From positions 441,501 through 505,500 of the forward strand of contig NZ_CP092183.1 of NCBI RefSeq assembly GCF_023499255.1: a stretch of DNA of 64,000 nucleotides, written 5' to 3'. Shown piece by piece: positions 23,839 to 30,661 of the stretch (position 1 is its first letter; each line of letters starts with the position of its first letter). The position numbers and the translations under genes were made by a program. The notes under the pieces are model-generated. The model did not search any database. It saw nothing but the letters and a program-made list of their open reading frames with translations, and was not told the origin of the DNA. This stretch comes from Couchioplanes caeruleus (GTDB lineage: Bacteria > Actinomycetota > Actinomycetes > Mycobacteriales > Micromonosporaceae).

Positions 23839-24549
23839 TCAGGCCGATACCTTGCTGGTCCAGCCGCCACCGTGTTCGGCGGTAAGGTTCAGCTTCACTC
23901 CCACGGTCTCACTGCCGACTGGCTCGTACGAGCGCTTGTACGATCCCTGAGCAATGCACTGCCCGGTGTAACCGTTCGCGCTCCGCGTAATGTACTCGAG
24001 CTTGTCGTTGGAGAAGCTGCCTACGCCACCGTGAGCAAGTCCACCAATGGAATCGATGTAACAGCCGTACGAGGGGCCCAGGTAGTACTTGTAAGCCGCA
24101 GTGAAGCTTACACTCCAAGTGGCGGCATCCCATCCAACCTTGCAGTTCCGCCAAGCCTTCGCGCCGGTCACCGAGTAGCTTTGGCAGCCGGAGATTCCCA
24201 TAGCCGAGACCTCGGGCGAGACCTCGGTGGGGATTTCGACAGTGCTGACGTTGACGGAGCCATCCAAGTAGCGGTAGATGGTTCGTTCAGCCCCACCGAC
24301 TTGGTCGACTTCGGTGGAGACGGGCGCGGCGCCGCTCTCTGAGTCCCAACGCTCGCCCCTGGCGAAGGCGCTGAGGAGCGAATTCTGGCTTGTCGGGGGT
24401 ACCCCGTACTTGACCAGGGCAGCACGAACGATCTGGAGATCCGTCTTCGACACGGGCGTGGCGGCCGAGGCCGGCGCACCGCCGAACGCGACCGCGCTGA
24501 GTGACACAGCCAAGGCGAGAGTTGCTGCCATGATGGATTTGCGGAACAT
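23839..24549 (-). CDS. Secreted four-cysteine hypothetical protein (element 2 cargo)
   Basis: 236 residues. A clear Sec signal peptide (MAATLALAVSLSAVAFGG, cleavage near ASA-ATP at 29-30). The mature N-terminal third is helical (DLQIVRAALVKYGVPPTSQN), with SLLSAFARGERWDS, and the rest is beta-rich with four cysteines (GISGCQSY, WRNCKVGW, YGCYIDS, TGQCIAQG), enough for two disulfides. No catalytic motif and no named family recognised. GAGGGGAAAAG precedes the ATG. It lies 29 nt behind a TatA-like microprotein gene and is probably cotranscribed with it; a promoter upstream and a terminator downstream make this a self-contained two-gene unit. Confidence 0.78.
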   Translation of the reverse strand: MFRKSIMAATLALAVSLSAVAFGGAPASAATPVSKTDLQIVRAALVKYGVPPTSQNSLLSAFARGERWDSESGAAPVSTEVDQVGGAERTIYRYLDGSVNVSTVEIPTEVSPEVSAMGISGCQSYSVTGAKAWRNCKVGWDAATWSVSFTAAYKYYLGPSYGCYIDSIGGLAHGGVGSFSNDKLEYITRSANGYTGQCIAQGSYKRSYEPVGSETVGVKLNLTAEHGGGWTSKVSA

Positions 24550-24578
24550 CTTTTCCCCTCGTGAGAGCAGAGCTGGAG

Positions 24579-24689
24579 CTAACTTCGCTCGTTGCGCCCG
24601 TCCTTGAAAGCCTTAACCAGCCGAGAGATGAAGATTGCCATGATGACCACGATGACAAGAACTGCAATGTGCCACGGCTTTATATCCAC
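24579..24689 (-). CDS. 36-residue TatA-like membrane microprotein (element 2)
   Basis: The product starts (V/M)DIKPWHIAVLVIVVIMAIF, a single TM helix, then a basic tail LVKAFKDGRNERS. AGGAAAG lies about 5 nt before the GTG start, and the gene ends 29 nt before the secreted-protein gene. The KPWHI opening is like actinobacterial TatA, but the FGxxxLP hinge and amphipathic helix of TatA are missing. A second protein of exactly 36 residues with the same IKPWHI motif is encoded at 33199-33309. Function unknown; assistance to export of the neighbouring secreted protein is speculation. Confidence 0.68.
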   Translation of the reverse strand: MDIKPWHIAVLVIVVIMAIFISRLVKAFKDGRNERS

Positions 24690-24760
24690 GATGCTTTCCT
24701 CTCGCATTCTTGGCTTGACCGAGCCGCCGCGGATCATCGTGCCTCATCGCTCGAGGTCCA

Positions 24761-24789
24761 AACGTAATAGACGCACCCGAATGGGTCAA
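24761..24789 (-). promoter_or_regulatory. Sigma-70-like promoter of the microprotein/secreted-protein operon
   Basis: TTGACC (-35) and TACGTT (-10) are separated by 17 nt on the minus strand, about 70 nt upstream of the microprotein start. The spacing is ideal and the region is A/T-rich against the surroundings. Confidence 0.6.
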
Positions 24790-25249
24790 GCCTGAATTCT
24801 GTTGCCGAAATAGATCAATGTTACCGACGAAGGAACGGACAAGAACGGCTATAGCTGGTACCCTATCGCACCCCTTAATTCTTAATTCGGGCCTCCATTG
24901 TGAATAATGGTCACCGCTTGTTAAAGATTACGCTGTACTGCGTCGTGCTACTGCAAGCCGCACGGGCGGGTCTCGCATCCCTGCCATCCGTTGGGCTTGC
25001 GGGTCGGCTACCGCCGCCCCCTTCTTCCGTTACGCAGGGCGAGGCCCTGGGTGGTCTCTCCTGGGGAGCCCACCGTTGAAGTGGTCGTGTCAGCCGCCTC
25101 TGTACCGCTGGGCCGGCGCGTCTCGCCTGCAGCCGCCACGCGTGGCTCGTCTCAGGGTCCGTCTCTTTCAGGCCCGGCGGGGGCCGACATCCGGTCGCGC
25201 CCGTCGCGACTGCACCGGGGCAGCCCAAGGGGAACACGCGGTCCCGTAC
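24790..25249. other. Space in element 2, no gene seen
   Basis: About 460 bp. The left 150 bp are A/T-rich (for example CCTTAATTCTTAATTCGG), the rest is G+C-rich. Open frames exist on both strands but look like composition artefacts without ribosome sites. No recombinase remnant recognised. Confidence 0.45.
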
Positions 25250-25383
25250 CAACTTGGTCACGCGACTTGGAAAGCGGGGTCGGCGCTCGGGGTCCGTGCG
25301 GTCTCAGTTCTGGTCTCGTTCATGGGGTAGTCGCTGCGCTGGTCATGGACGGTGCCAGCGCTGGCCGAACACAAGGTCGCAGA
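25250..25383 (+). repeat. Shared left-arm sequence before att repeat 3
   Basis: Counterpart of 22826-22974, with GACTTGGAAAGCGGG, the GGTCTCAGTTCTGGTCTC motif pair and GGACGGTGCCAGCGCTGGCC before the core. It supports element 2 ending at 25457 and having the same attachment-site architecture as element 1. Confidence 0.65.
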
Positions 25384-25457
25384 CCTTGAAAGCGCGTGAG
25401 GGTGCAAGCTCTTCAAGGGTTCGAATCCCTCCACCACCCAGCTTGCAGACGCCCGGC
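25384..25457 (+). repeat. Attachment-site repeat 3 (diverged tRNA-Ser 3' fragment)
   Basis: 74 bp aligning to the 81-bp repeat with six substitutions and two deletions (2 and 5 nt). The anticodon-loop stretch reads CTTGAAA instead of CTCGAAA, which would be anticodon TGA, and the T loop reads TTCGAAT, so it may derive from a different tRNA-Ser gene. No 5' tRNA half precedes it. A terminator-like hairpin follows to about 25480. Read as the right end of the tandem insertion. Confidence 0.78.
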
Positions 25458-25510
25458 ACCTCGAAACGAGGGACCGGGTGCCGTCTGTTGCATGCGGTGC
25501 CATCCGAGAT

Positions 25511-25529
25511 ATGACATCATTGTTGTCAT
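25511..25529. promoter_or_regulatory. Inverted repeat overlapping the MarR gene start (candidate operator)
   Basis: ATGACA and TGTCAT face each other across 7 nt (outer bases 7 of 8 matched when extended), ending on the ATG itself. MarR-type regulators commonly bind such sites to control their own operon. Confidence 0.5.
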
Positions 25530-25977
25530 GTCCGTCGACCGGGGCGCCGCGCTGTACGGCCTGCTGCGCCACGTCCGCCCGCTCACGCTCAACTCCGCCC
25601 GGGTGGTCGAGGCGGCGCTGCGGCCGTACCAGCTGACCGTCGGCATGCGGGCGGTCCTGGAGGTCCTGTCCGAGACCGGCCCGGCGACCGTACCGGCCAT
25701 CGCCGCCCGGCTCGATCTCGCGCGGCAGGGCGTTCAGCGCCACGTCGACGATCTGATCCGGCTCGGACACGTCGAGATCCGCCCCAACCCGGCCCACCGG
25801 CGGTCCGTCCTCGTTGCCCTCACCCCGCCGGGCGCCGAGGTCTTCGCCCGCATCCACGCCGACGACCTGCGCCACCTCGCGGCGATGGCGCCGGAGTGCA
25901 CCCCCGACGACATCGCCACCGCGGCCAAGGTGTTGCAGGCACTGGGTCGCGACGTACGGAAGCGGGCCGCCGAATGA
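25528..25977 (+). CDS. MarR family transcriptional regulator
   Basis: 149 residues with a winged helix: QLTVGMRAVLEVLSETG, TVPAIAARLDLARQGVQRHV (recognition helix) and a wing HVEIRPNPAHRRSVLVALT. N- and C-terminal helices form the dimer. The start is the ATG just after the inverted repeat; an upstream frame runs back into the tRNA fragment and is artefactual. The stop overlaps the next gene's ATG (ATGA), so the regulator and the MDMPI-type protein form an operon. First chromosomal gene after the island. Confidence 0.88.
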   Translation: MSVDRGAALYGLLRHVRPLTLNSARVVEAALRPYQLTVGMRAVLEVLSETGPATVPAIAARLDLARQGVQRHVDDLIRLGHVEIRPNPAHRRSVLVALTPPGAEVFARIHADDLRHLAAMAPECTPDDIATAAKVLQALGRDVRKRAAE

Positions 25978-26594
25978 CGATCTTCGAGATGACCACGGCC
26001 AACCGCCGGCTGATCGCCGACGTCCTCGACTCCCTCGACGAACCGCAGTGGGAGCATCCGACCCTGTGTGCCGGGTGGACGGTGCGGCACATGGCGGCGC
26101 ACGTCGTCCAGCCCATGCTGATCGGATTCGGCCGGTTCCTCCTCACCGCGATGCGCTACCGCGGCGACACCGACCGGACCGTCGACCACATCACCCGGCG
26201 CCTCGCGCGCCGGCCGCGCACCGAACTGGTCCGGCTGCTGCGCGAACACGCCGGCGACCGGGTGGTCCCGCCCCGCGTCGGGCCGATGGGACCGTTCGCG
26301 GACACGTGCCTGCACCTGCGCGACATCGCGCGGCCGCTCGGCCTGGACGCCGACGTGCCCGTCGAGCACTGGCACGTCCTGATGGACTACCTGACCTCGC
26401 CCTCGGTCGCGCCGGCGCTGGTCCGGCCGGGCCGGCTGCGCGGCCTGCGCCTGGTCGCGACCGACACCGGCCGGGCGTGGGGGTCCGGCGCCGAGGTGGC
26501 CGGGCCCGTCGAGGCCCTCGCCATGGCCGCGGCCGGGCGGTCGGTCGCGCTCGCCGATCTGCGCGGTCCAGGCGTCGGAAAACTGACCATTTGA
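25974..26594 (+). CDS. MDMPI/DinB-like (maleylpyruvate isomerase N-terminal domain) protein
   Basis: 206 residues. The family signature PTLCAGWTVRHMAAHVVQPM is present with the bundle's conserved His. A second helical half contains CLHLRDIARPLGLDADVPVE, another conserved patch with metal-ligand histidine. Such proteins are mycothiol-dependent transferases or isomerases in some actinobacteria; the substrate is unknown here. Translational coupling (ATGA) to the MarR gene suggests it is induced by the regulator's ligand, perhaps an electrophile or xenobiotic (inference). Confidence 0.82.
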   Translation: MTIFEMTTANRRLIADVLDSLDEPQWEHPTLCAGWTVRHMAAHVVQPMLIGFGRFLLTAMRYRGDTDRTVDHITRRLARRPRTELVRLLREHAGDRVVPPRVGPMGPFADTCLHLRDIARPLGLDADVPVEHWHVLMDYLTSPSVAPALVRPGRLRGLRLVATDTGRAWGSGAEVAGPVEALAMAAAGRSVALADLRGPGVGKLTI

Positions 26595-26698
26595 GGACGG
26601 CCGCAGCAAGCGCCCGTGACCCACGCCCCGGCGATGCCGTCCCGGCCCCTGCGCGCCGCCGTCCGGCCGGTTCGGTGGAGACCTCTAGCATCGCCCGC

Positions 26699-27091
26699 AT
26701 GCTGCGCAGCCGGGCGGTCGCCCTCGTCGGTGCCGTCCTGATCGTCGGGCTGGGGCTCGCCGTCCGGGCCGGGGGCGGCGGGGCGTTCGCACAGAACGCC
26801 GGCACCGCGCTCTACGCCTCGATGGTCTACGCCGGCGTCCTCGTCCTGCGGCCGGCCACAGCGCCCCTGCCGGCCGGCGTCGTCGCGGTCGCGTTCTGCT
26901 GGGCGGTCGAGGCGTTCCAGCTCAGCGGCGTACCGGCCGGGCTCTCCGAGCGCAGCCTGATCGCGCGGCTGGTGCTCGGGTCGCACTTCGACTGGGCCGA
27001 CGTCGCCTGGTATCCCGCGGGCGTCGTACCGCTGGTGGTGGCGCACATGCTCCTCAGAGCGCGGACCGCAGCCACCGCGGATCGGGGTTGA
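26699..27091 (+). CDS. DUF2809 family membrane protein
   Basis: 130 residues, four hydrophobic segments (AVALVGAVLIVGLGLAVRAG, ALYASMVYAGVLVLR, VVAVAFCWAVEAFQL, VAWYPAGVVPLVVAHMLL). The segment AVEAFQLSGVP followed by VLGSHFDWADVAWYPAG is the recognisable DUF2809 core. Role unknown. TAGCAT lies 7 nt before the ATG (leaderless). Its last 38 nt overlap the convergent glutaredoxin-like gene. Confidence 0.75.
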   Translation: MLRSRAVALVGAVLIVGLGLAVRAGGGGAFAQNAGTALYASMVYAGVLVLRPATAPLPAGVVAVAFCWAVEAFQLSGVPAGLSERSLIARLVLGSHFDWADVAWYPAGVVPLVVAHMLLRARTAATADRG

Positions 27092-27455
27092 CGTGCGCGG
27101 TGCCGGCCAGGATCACCGTCGGGACCGTTTCGTTGCCGTCCGCGACCGCCCGGACGGCCGCCGCGCCCTCCGGGTCCTGCCAGATGTCGACCCAGTGGGC
27201 CCGGCGTGACCGCAGGCCGAGCGTGGCGCGCAGGCGGACGCAGAACGGGCAGCCGGGCCGCCAGTAGACGATCGCCCTGCCGTCGGCGGCGCTGCGCCGC
27301 TGGGCTTCGGCGGCCTGGACGGACCGCGGGAACAGCAGCGGGGACGCCACCAGCGCGAGCAGCGCGAACACGACGAGGAAGGGCCATCCCGACGTCACGG
27401 CGAGGATGCCGCCCAGCGCGAGCAGGACGGCGGCGAGGAGCCATCGGCGGAGCAT
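27054..27455 (-). CDS. Membrane-anchored glutaredoxin/mycoredoxin-like protein
   Basis: 133 residues. Two N-terminal hydrophobic helices (LLAAVLLALGGILAVTSG and PFLVVFALLALVASPLL), then a glutaredoxin fold: IVYWRPGCPFCVRLRATL with redox-active CPFC, the cis-proline segment NETVPTVILAG and NPDPRWL at the end. It resembles actinobacterial mycoredoxins carrying an added membrane anchor, suggesting thiol reduction near the membrane. TAGCGT lies 7 nt before the ATG. It overlaps the DUF2809 gene's 3' end. Confidence 0.85.
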   Translation of the reverse strand: MLRRWLLAAVLLALGGILAVTSGWPFLVVFALLALVASPLLFPRSVQAAEAQRRSAADGRAIVYWRPGCPFCVRLRATLGLRSRRAHWVDIWQDPEGAAAVRAVADGNETVPTVILAGTAHVNPDPRWLRSAL

Positions 27456-27494
27456 GGTTTCGACGCTACGCGATGCGGGCACCATGGGCCGCTT

Positions 27495-28721
27495 GTGATC
27501 ACCGTGGCCTCGCTCGTCCTGCTGGTCGGCGTGCTCGGCTTCGCCGTGGCCCGGCCGCGGGGGCTTCCCGAGGCGGTCGCCGCGGTGCCCGCCGCCGTCG
27601 TCGCCGTGGTGGCCGGGCTGGTTCCGTGGCGCGACGCCGTCAGTGAGCTGGCCGAGCTGGGCCCGACGGTCGGCTTCCTGGCGGCGGTGCTGCTGCTCGC
27701 CTACCTCGCGGACGAGGCGGGGGTCTTCCGGTACGCCGGCACGATCGCCGCCCGGTGGAGCCGCGGGTCGCCGCAGCGCCTGCTCGGGCTGGTCTTCGTC
27801 ATCGCGTCCGTGGTGACGGCGGCGCTCAGCCTCGACGCCACCGTCGTGCTGCTGACCCCGGTGGTCTTCGCCACGGCGTCGACGCTGGCCGTACGCCCGC
27901 GGCCGCACGTGTACGCCTGCAACCACCTGGCGAACTCGGCCTCCCTGCTGCTGCCGGTGTCCAACCTCACGAACCTGCTCGCGATGTCGGCCGCCGGCCT
28001 GTCGTTCCTGACGTTCGCCGGGTTGATGGCCCTGCCGTGGCTCGCCGTCATCGCGGTCGAGTACCTGATTCTGCGCCGCTTCTTCGCCGACGACCTGGGT
28101 ACGCCGCCGCGGCCCGCCGACGTGCCGGTGGAGCGGCCGCCGCGGTTCGCCCTGGTCGTGCTGGGGCTGACGCTGGCCGGGTTCGCGATCAGCGGGCCGG
28201 TGGGCGTGCACCCGGCGTGGGTCGCGCTGGGCGGTGCGCTGGTGCTCGCCGTACGCCAGAAGGAGCCGGTCGGGACGCTCGTAAGCAGAGCCAATCCGGG
28301 TTTCTGTCTCTTCGTTCTGGCGTTGGGCGTCGTGGTGCTCGCGGTGAGCCGCGGCGGGTTCGGCACGATCGTCGACCGCGTGGCGCCGCACCGGCCGGAC
28401 CTGCTCGGCCTGCTGCTCATGGCCGGCCTGGCCGCCGTGCTGGCGAACCTGCTCAACAACCTGCCCGCGACGCTGATGCTGCTGCCGCTCGCCGCGCACT
28501 CCCCGGGGCTGGTGCTCGCGGTCCTGCTGGGCGCCAACATCGGGCCCAACCTCACGTACGTGGGTTCGCTCGCGACCCTGCTGTGGCGGCGGATCCTGCA
28601 CCACCGTGGCGCTCCGCCGGTGACCGGGGAGTTCCTGCGGCTCGGTGCGCTGACCGTTCCGGCCTGTCTGCTCGTGGGGGTGGCGTCGCTGTGGCTGGGT
28701 CTGCGAGTGTCGGGACTGTGA
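27495..28721 (+). CDS. ArsB/SLC13-like anion permease
   Basis: 408 residues with about 10-11 TM helices. Typical features of the ion transporter superfamily are present: ALSLDATVVLLTPVVFATAS and the duplicated ANLLNNLPATLMLLPLAAHS with GANIGPNLTYVGSLATLLW, which form the two re-entrant parts. ArsB moves arsenite; close relatives move Na+, sulfate or dicarboxylates. No arsenic resistance gene is nearby, so the substrate is open. GTG start at the first residue before the hydrophobic helix. It is coupled to the next gene (GTGA). Confidence 0.82.
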   Translation: MITVASLVLLVGVLGFAVARPRGLPEAVAAVPAAVVAVVAGLVPWRDAVSELAELGPTVGFLAAVLLLAYLADEAGVFRYAGTIAARWSRGSPQRLLGLVFVIASVVTAALSLDATVVLLTPVVFATASTLAVRPRPHVYACNHLANSASLLLPVSNLTNLLAMSAAGLSFLTFAGLMALPWLAVIAVEYLILRRFFADDLGTPPRPADVPVERPPRFALVVLGLTLAGFAISGPVGVHPAWVALGGALVLAVRQKEPVGTLVSRANPGFCLFVLALGVVVLAVSRGGFGTIVDRVAPHRPDLLGLLLMAGLAAVLANLLNNLPATLMLLPLAAHSPGLVLAVLLGANIGPNLTYVGSLATLLWRRILHHRGAPPVTGEFLRLGALTVPACLLVGVASLWLGLRVSGL

Positions 28722-29161
28722 AGATCCTGGTGTGGCTCGACGAGGGCACGTGGGAAGCGTGCATCGACGCGGCGCGCGACCTTCCCGGCGAGGTCACCCT
28801 GCTGCACGTCTCGGACGTGGGCACCGAGGCGGCGCTGAGCGGCTCCGCCGGGCTGCTGGGCCGGGTCGCCGGCGCCGATCCCGCGGAGCTGCTCGCGGCG
28901 GCCGAACGCCGGTTGCTGGGAGCGGCCGCGCAACGGCTCGACCGGCCGGCCAAAATTCTCACTCTGCGTGGTCGTCCTGAACACGAAGTGCTGGCCTCGT
29001 GTGCCTCCGCGGACCTCTTGATCCTGGCCCGTGACGGTGATCAGCGACGGCTCGGACCCCGGAGCCTGGGACACCGTACGCGTTTTGTGGTCGATCACGC
29101 ACCGTGCCGAGTTCTTCTCGTCTGGCCCGGCTCGCCGCCGCCGCTCGGCTCGATTCCATGA
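28718..29161 (+). CDS. Universal stress protein-like protein
   Basis: 147 residues. The Rossmann-like USP fold is suggested by the opening KILVWLDEGTWEACIDAARD, the strand VTLLHVSD, and the end ADLLILARDGDQRRLGPRSLGHRTRFVVDHAPCRVLLV, which has the USP end pattern though the ATP-binding G-x2-G-x9-G motif is only partly kept. The GTG start overlaps the permease stop by 4 nt, so it may regulate that transporter, as USP domains do in some antiporters (inference). Confidence 0.7.
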   Translation: MKILVWLDEGTWEACIDAARDLPGEVTLLHVSDVGTEAALSGSAGLLGRVAGADPAELLAAAERRLLGAAAQRLDRPAKILTLRGRPEHEVLASCASADLLILARDGDQRRLGPRSLGHRTRFVVDHAPCRVLLVWPGSPPPLGSIP

Positions 29162-29401
29162 TCAAATGCGCTGGTGAGATGACACGCGCGTGTCGGTACC
29201 GTTTCGTCGAATCGAGCGCGAACGTCCGACCTGCGACAACTACTGAGAGTGTCTGTTAAGACGCCGCCCTAATATGTCGCCGTGACGCAAGGTATCAGGC
29301 GGAAAACCACCGGATCGGACAACTCGCTCCGGCCGCCCGGCGAAAAACTTTCGCAGATTCGCATCGCGCAGAGTTGTCTATGTCTGTCATAAAGTTGACC
29401 C

Positions 29402-29611
29402 GTGAGAGTTGAGCAGCACTGGTGGAATGGTGACGTCCGGCTCGCGCGCCGGGACGTCTACGTCCGCACCGACGGAGAAGTCTGGGAGGTCGAGGCCCAG
29501 ATGGGCGGCCCCCAGGGCAAATCCAAGGTGCAGCAGTGTCCGGGTAAGGCCTCCGCGCTGATCCTGGCTGACGCGTGGCGGGGTCCACGCTGGCGGTGGC
29601 GTCAGATCTGA
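29402..29611 (+). CDS. Small conserved-looking hypothetical protein
   Basis: 69 residues: VEQHWWNGDVRLARRDVYVR, then TDGEVWEVEAQMGGPQGKS and an R/W-rich end (WRGPRWRWRQI). It is beta-rich and charged, and resembles short actinobacterial proteins of unknown role. The GTG start is preceded by the A/T-rich string CATAAAGT, a likely -10 region, so the gene may be almost leaderless. A strong terminator follows about 50 nt past the stop, making it monocistronic. Confidence 0.6.
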   Translation: MRVEQHWWNGDVRLARRDVYVRTDGEVWEVEAQMGGPQGKSKVQQCPGKASALILADAWRGPRWRWRQI

Positions 29612-29663
29612 CGCCAGGAGCCGCCGGGCTGCGCCGCATCTGACTTCTCTCGGCCAGCCGTTG

Positions 29664-29696
29664 ACCGGGCCGGACCCCCCGCGGGTCCGGCCCGGT
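29664..29696 (+). terminator. Terminator after the 69-residue gene
   Basis: ACCGGGCCGGACCC pairs perfectly with GGGTCCGGCCCGGT (14 bp) around CCCGC, followed by TCTGTT. Confidence 0.82.
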
Positions 29697-29713
29697 TCTG
29701 TTACACCGTTGGC

Positions 29714-30169
29714 ATGCGTCCAGCCGCCGGCCAGGCCGAGCCGTACGTGTGGGCTCTCGACGCCGAGCAGGCGCCCTCCTACTGGTTCCCCCGCGACTGC
29801 CCGCGGGTGCTGGCGTGGCCGGGACCGGACACTGTGGACACCGACCGCCGCCTCCTCGGCGCGACCCGGGTGCACGCCATCGAGTACGGCTGGCTGCACC
29901 GGATGCAGACCGCCCGGGTGTATGCGTACCGCTTCGACGCCGCGCCGTTCCGTCCGATCGGGACACCGCGCCCGTACGCGATGGTCGCCACCGAGCCGGT
30001 GGAGCCGCTCGGACCGCCCGAGCCGGTCGGTGATCTGCTGGCGCGACACGCCGGCGCGGGCATCGAACTGCGGCTCGTGCGGCAGCTGTGGCCCCTCTGG
30101 GACCGGTTCGTCGCCTCATCGCTGCAGTTCAGCGGCATCCGCCTGCGCAATGCGGATCCTCGTTCGTAA
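29714..30169 (+). CDS. DUF6886-like protein
   Basis: 151 residues. The stretch PYVWALDAEQAPSYWFPRDC is the strongest family-like feature (a VWA-AP-YWFPRDCPR pattern), followed by RVHAIEYGWLHRMQTARVYA and WDRFVASSLQFSGIRLRNA. Proteins I associate with DUF6886 begin with a longer N-terminus carrying HVSE-like residues; this copy starts late, so it may be a shortened member. No catalytic claim is made. ATG follows a TACACC element by 6 nt. Confidence 0.55.
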   Translation: MRPAAGQAEPYVWALDAEQAPSYWFPRDCPRVLAWPGPDTVDTDRRLLGATRVHAIEYGWLHRMQTARVYAYRFDAAPFRPIGTPRPYAMVATEPVEPLGPPEPVGDLLARHAGAGIELRLVRQLWPLWDRFVASSLQFSGIRLRNADPRS

Positions 30170-30251
30170 ACCGGACGGACGCGGTGTGCGCCATCTGATG
30201 ATCAAACCGCTCTAGATTGAGGAGCCGCGCAACCAGGACGAAAGCGATCCC

Positions 30252-30593
30252 ATGCAGGCCACCGTGACCGATCACCGCACCGACGTCGCCGTGCTCCGCC
30301 TGAGCGGCGAACTCGATGCGGGCACCGCCCCGAAACTCCACGACCTCATCGCCGGCCTGCTCGAACGCCCGGTGCCGCGGATCGTCGTCGACCTCTGCGA
30401 CCTCAAGTTCTGCGACTCCGTGGGGCTCAGCGCGTTCATCACCGCCAAGCAGGTCATCGTCGCCCGCGGCGGCTGGCTGAGCTTCGCCGGCGCCAACCCC
30501 TTCGTCGCCGAGCTGCTCGACACGGTGGGGCTGAGCCGCTACTTCGCGATCTTCCCGGAGGTCGACGACGCCATCGCGGCGGCTCGCATCTAG
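30252..30593 (+). CDS. STAS domain anti-sigma factor antagonist
   Basis: 113 residues, a single STAS domain. ATVTDHRTDVAVLRLSGELD opens the fold, and LCDLKFCDSVGLSAFITAKQ carries the DSxGL motif whose Ser is the phosphorylation site in SpoIIAA-type antagonists; LSFAGANPFVAELLDTVGLS follows. The partner anti-sigma factor is not in the window. AGGACGAAAG lies about 8 nt before the ATG. No sigma factor gene is adjacent. Confidence 0.88.
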   Translation: MQATVTDHRTDVAVLRLSGELDAGTAPKLHDLIAGLLERPVPRIVVDLCDLKFCDSVGLSAFITAKQVIVARGGWLSFAGANPFVAELLDTVGLSRYFAIFPEVDDAIAAARI

Positions 30594-30629
30594 ACCGCCC
30601 AGGGGCCGCAGCGGTTGCTCCCGCCAGAT

Positions 30630-30661
30630 GTGAGAGATTACTCTCGAGACATGTCTCTCAC
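30630..30661. promoter_or_regulatory. Nested palindromes over the ArsR gene start (candidate operator)
   Basis: GTGAGAG and CTCTCAC face each other across 18 nt; within this lie GAGAG-ATTA-CTCTC and the perfect 12-bp palindrome GAGACATGTCTC, which includes the ATG. TACTCT 6 nt before the ATG is the likely -10, so a bound regulator would block transcription start. Confidence 0.6.

Larger units (their letters stand above)
23056..25457 (+). mobile_element. Integrated element 2, tandem to element 1
   Basis: About 2.4 kb between att repeat 2 and the diverged repeat 3. It carries a membrane protein, a secreted protein and a 36-residue microprotein, all on the minus strand, and again no recombinase. 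A TGGTCTCAGGC motif at 23091 matches the arm-like motifs at the other ends. G+C drops in the part 24540-24940. Because the right repeat differs at six positions and by two deletions, this element is probably the older insertion. Confidence 0.62.

Noticed and set aside
24579-24689. True TatA translocase subunit
   Set aside because: The FG hinge and amphipathic helix that define TatA are absent; only the opening motif is shared.
24911-25261. Long open frame on the minus strand in element 2
   Set aside because: Its composition is arginine/proline-rich like a GC artefact, with no ribosome site and no protein-like pattern.
25384-25457. Functional tRNA-Ser(UGA) gene
   Set aside because: The 5' half is missing and two deletions lie near the acceptor end; it is an attachment-site remnant.
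27495-28721. Arsenite efflux pump ArsB proper
   Set aside because: Fold and motifs fit the ArsB/NhaD/SLC13 group, but no arsenic genes are adjacent and the ArsR-type regulator at 30651 lacks metal-binding cysteines and sits in another operon, so the substrate is left open.
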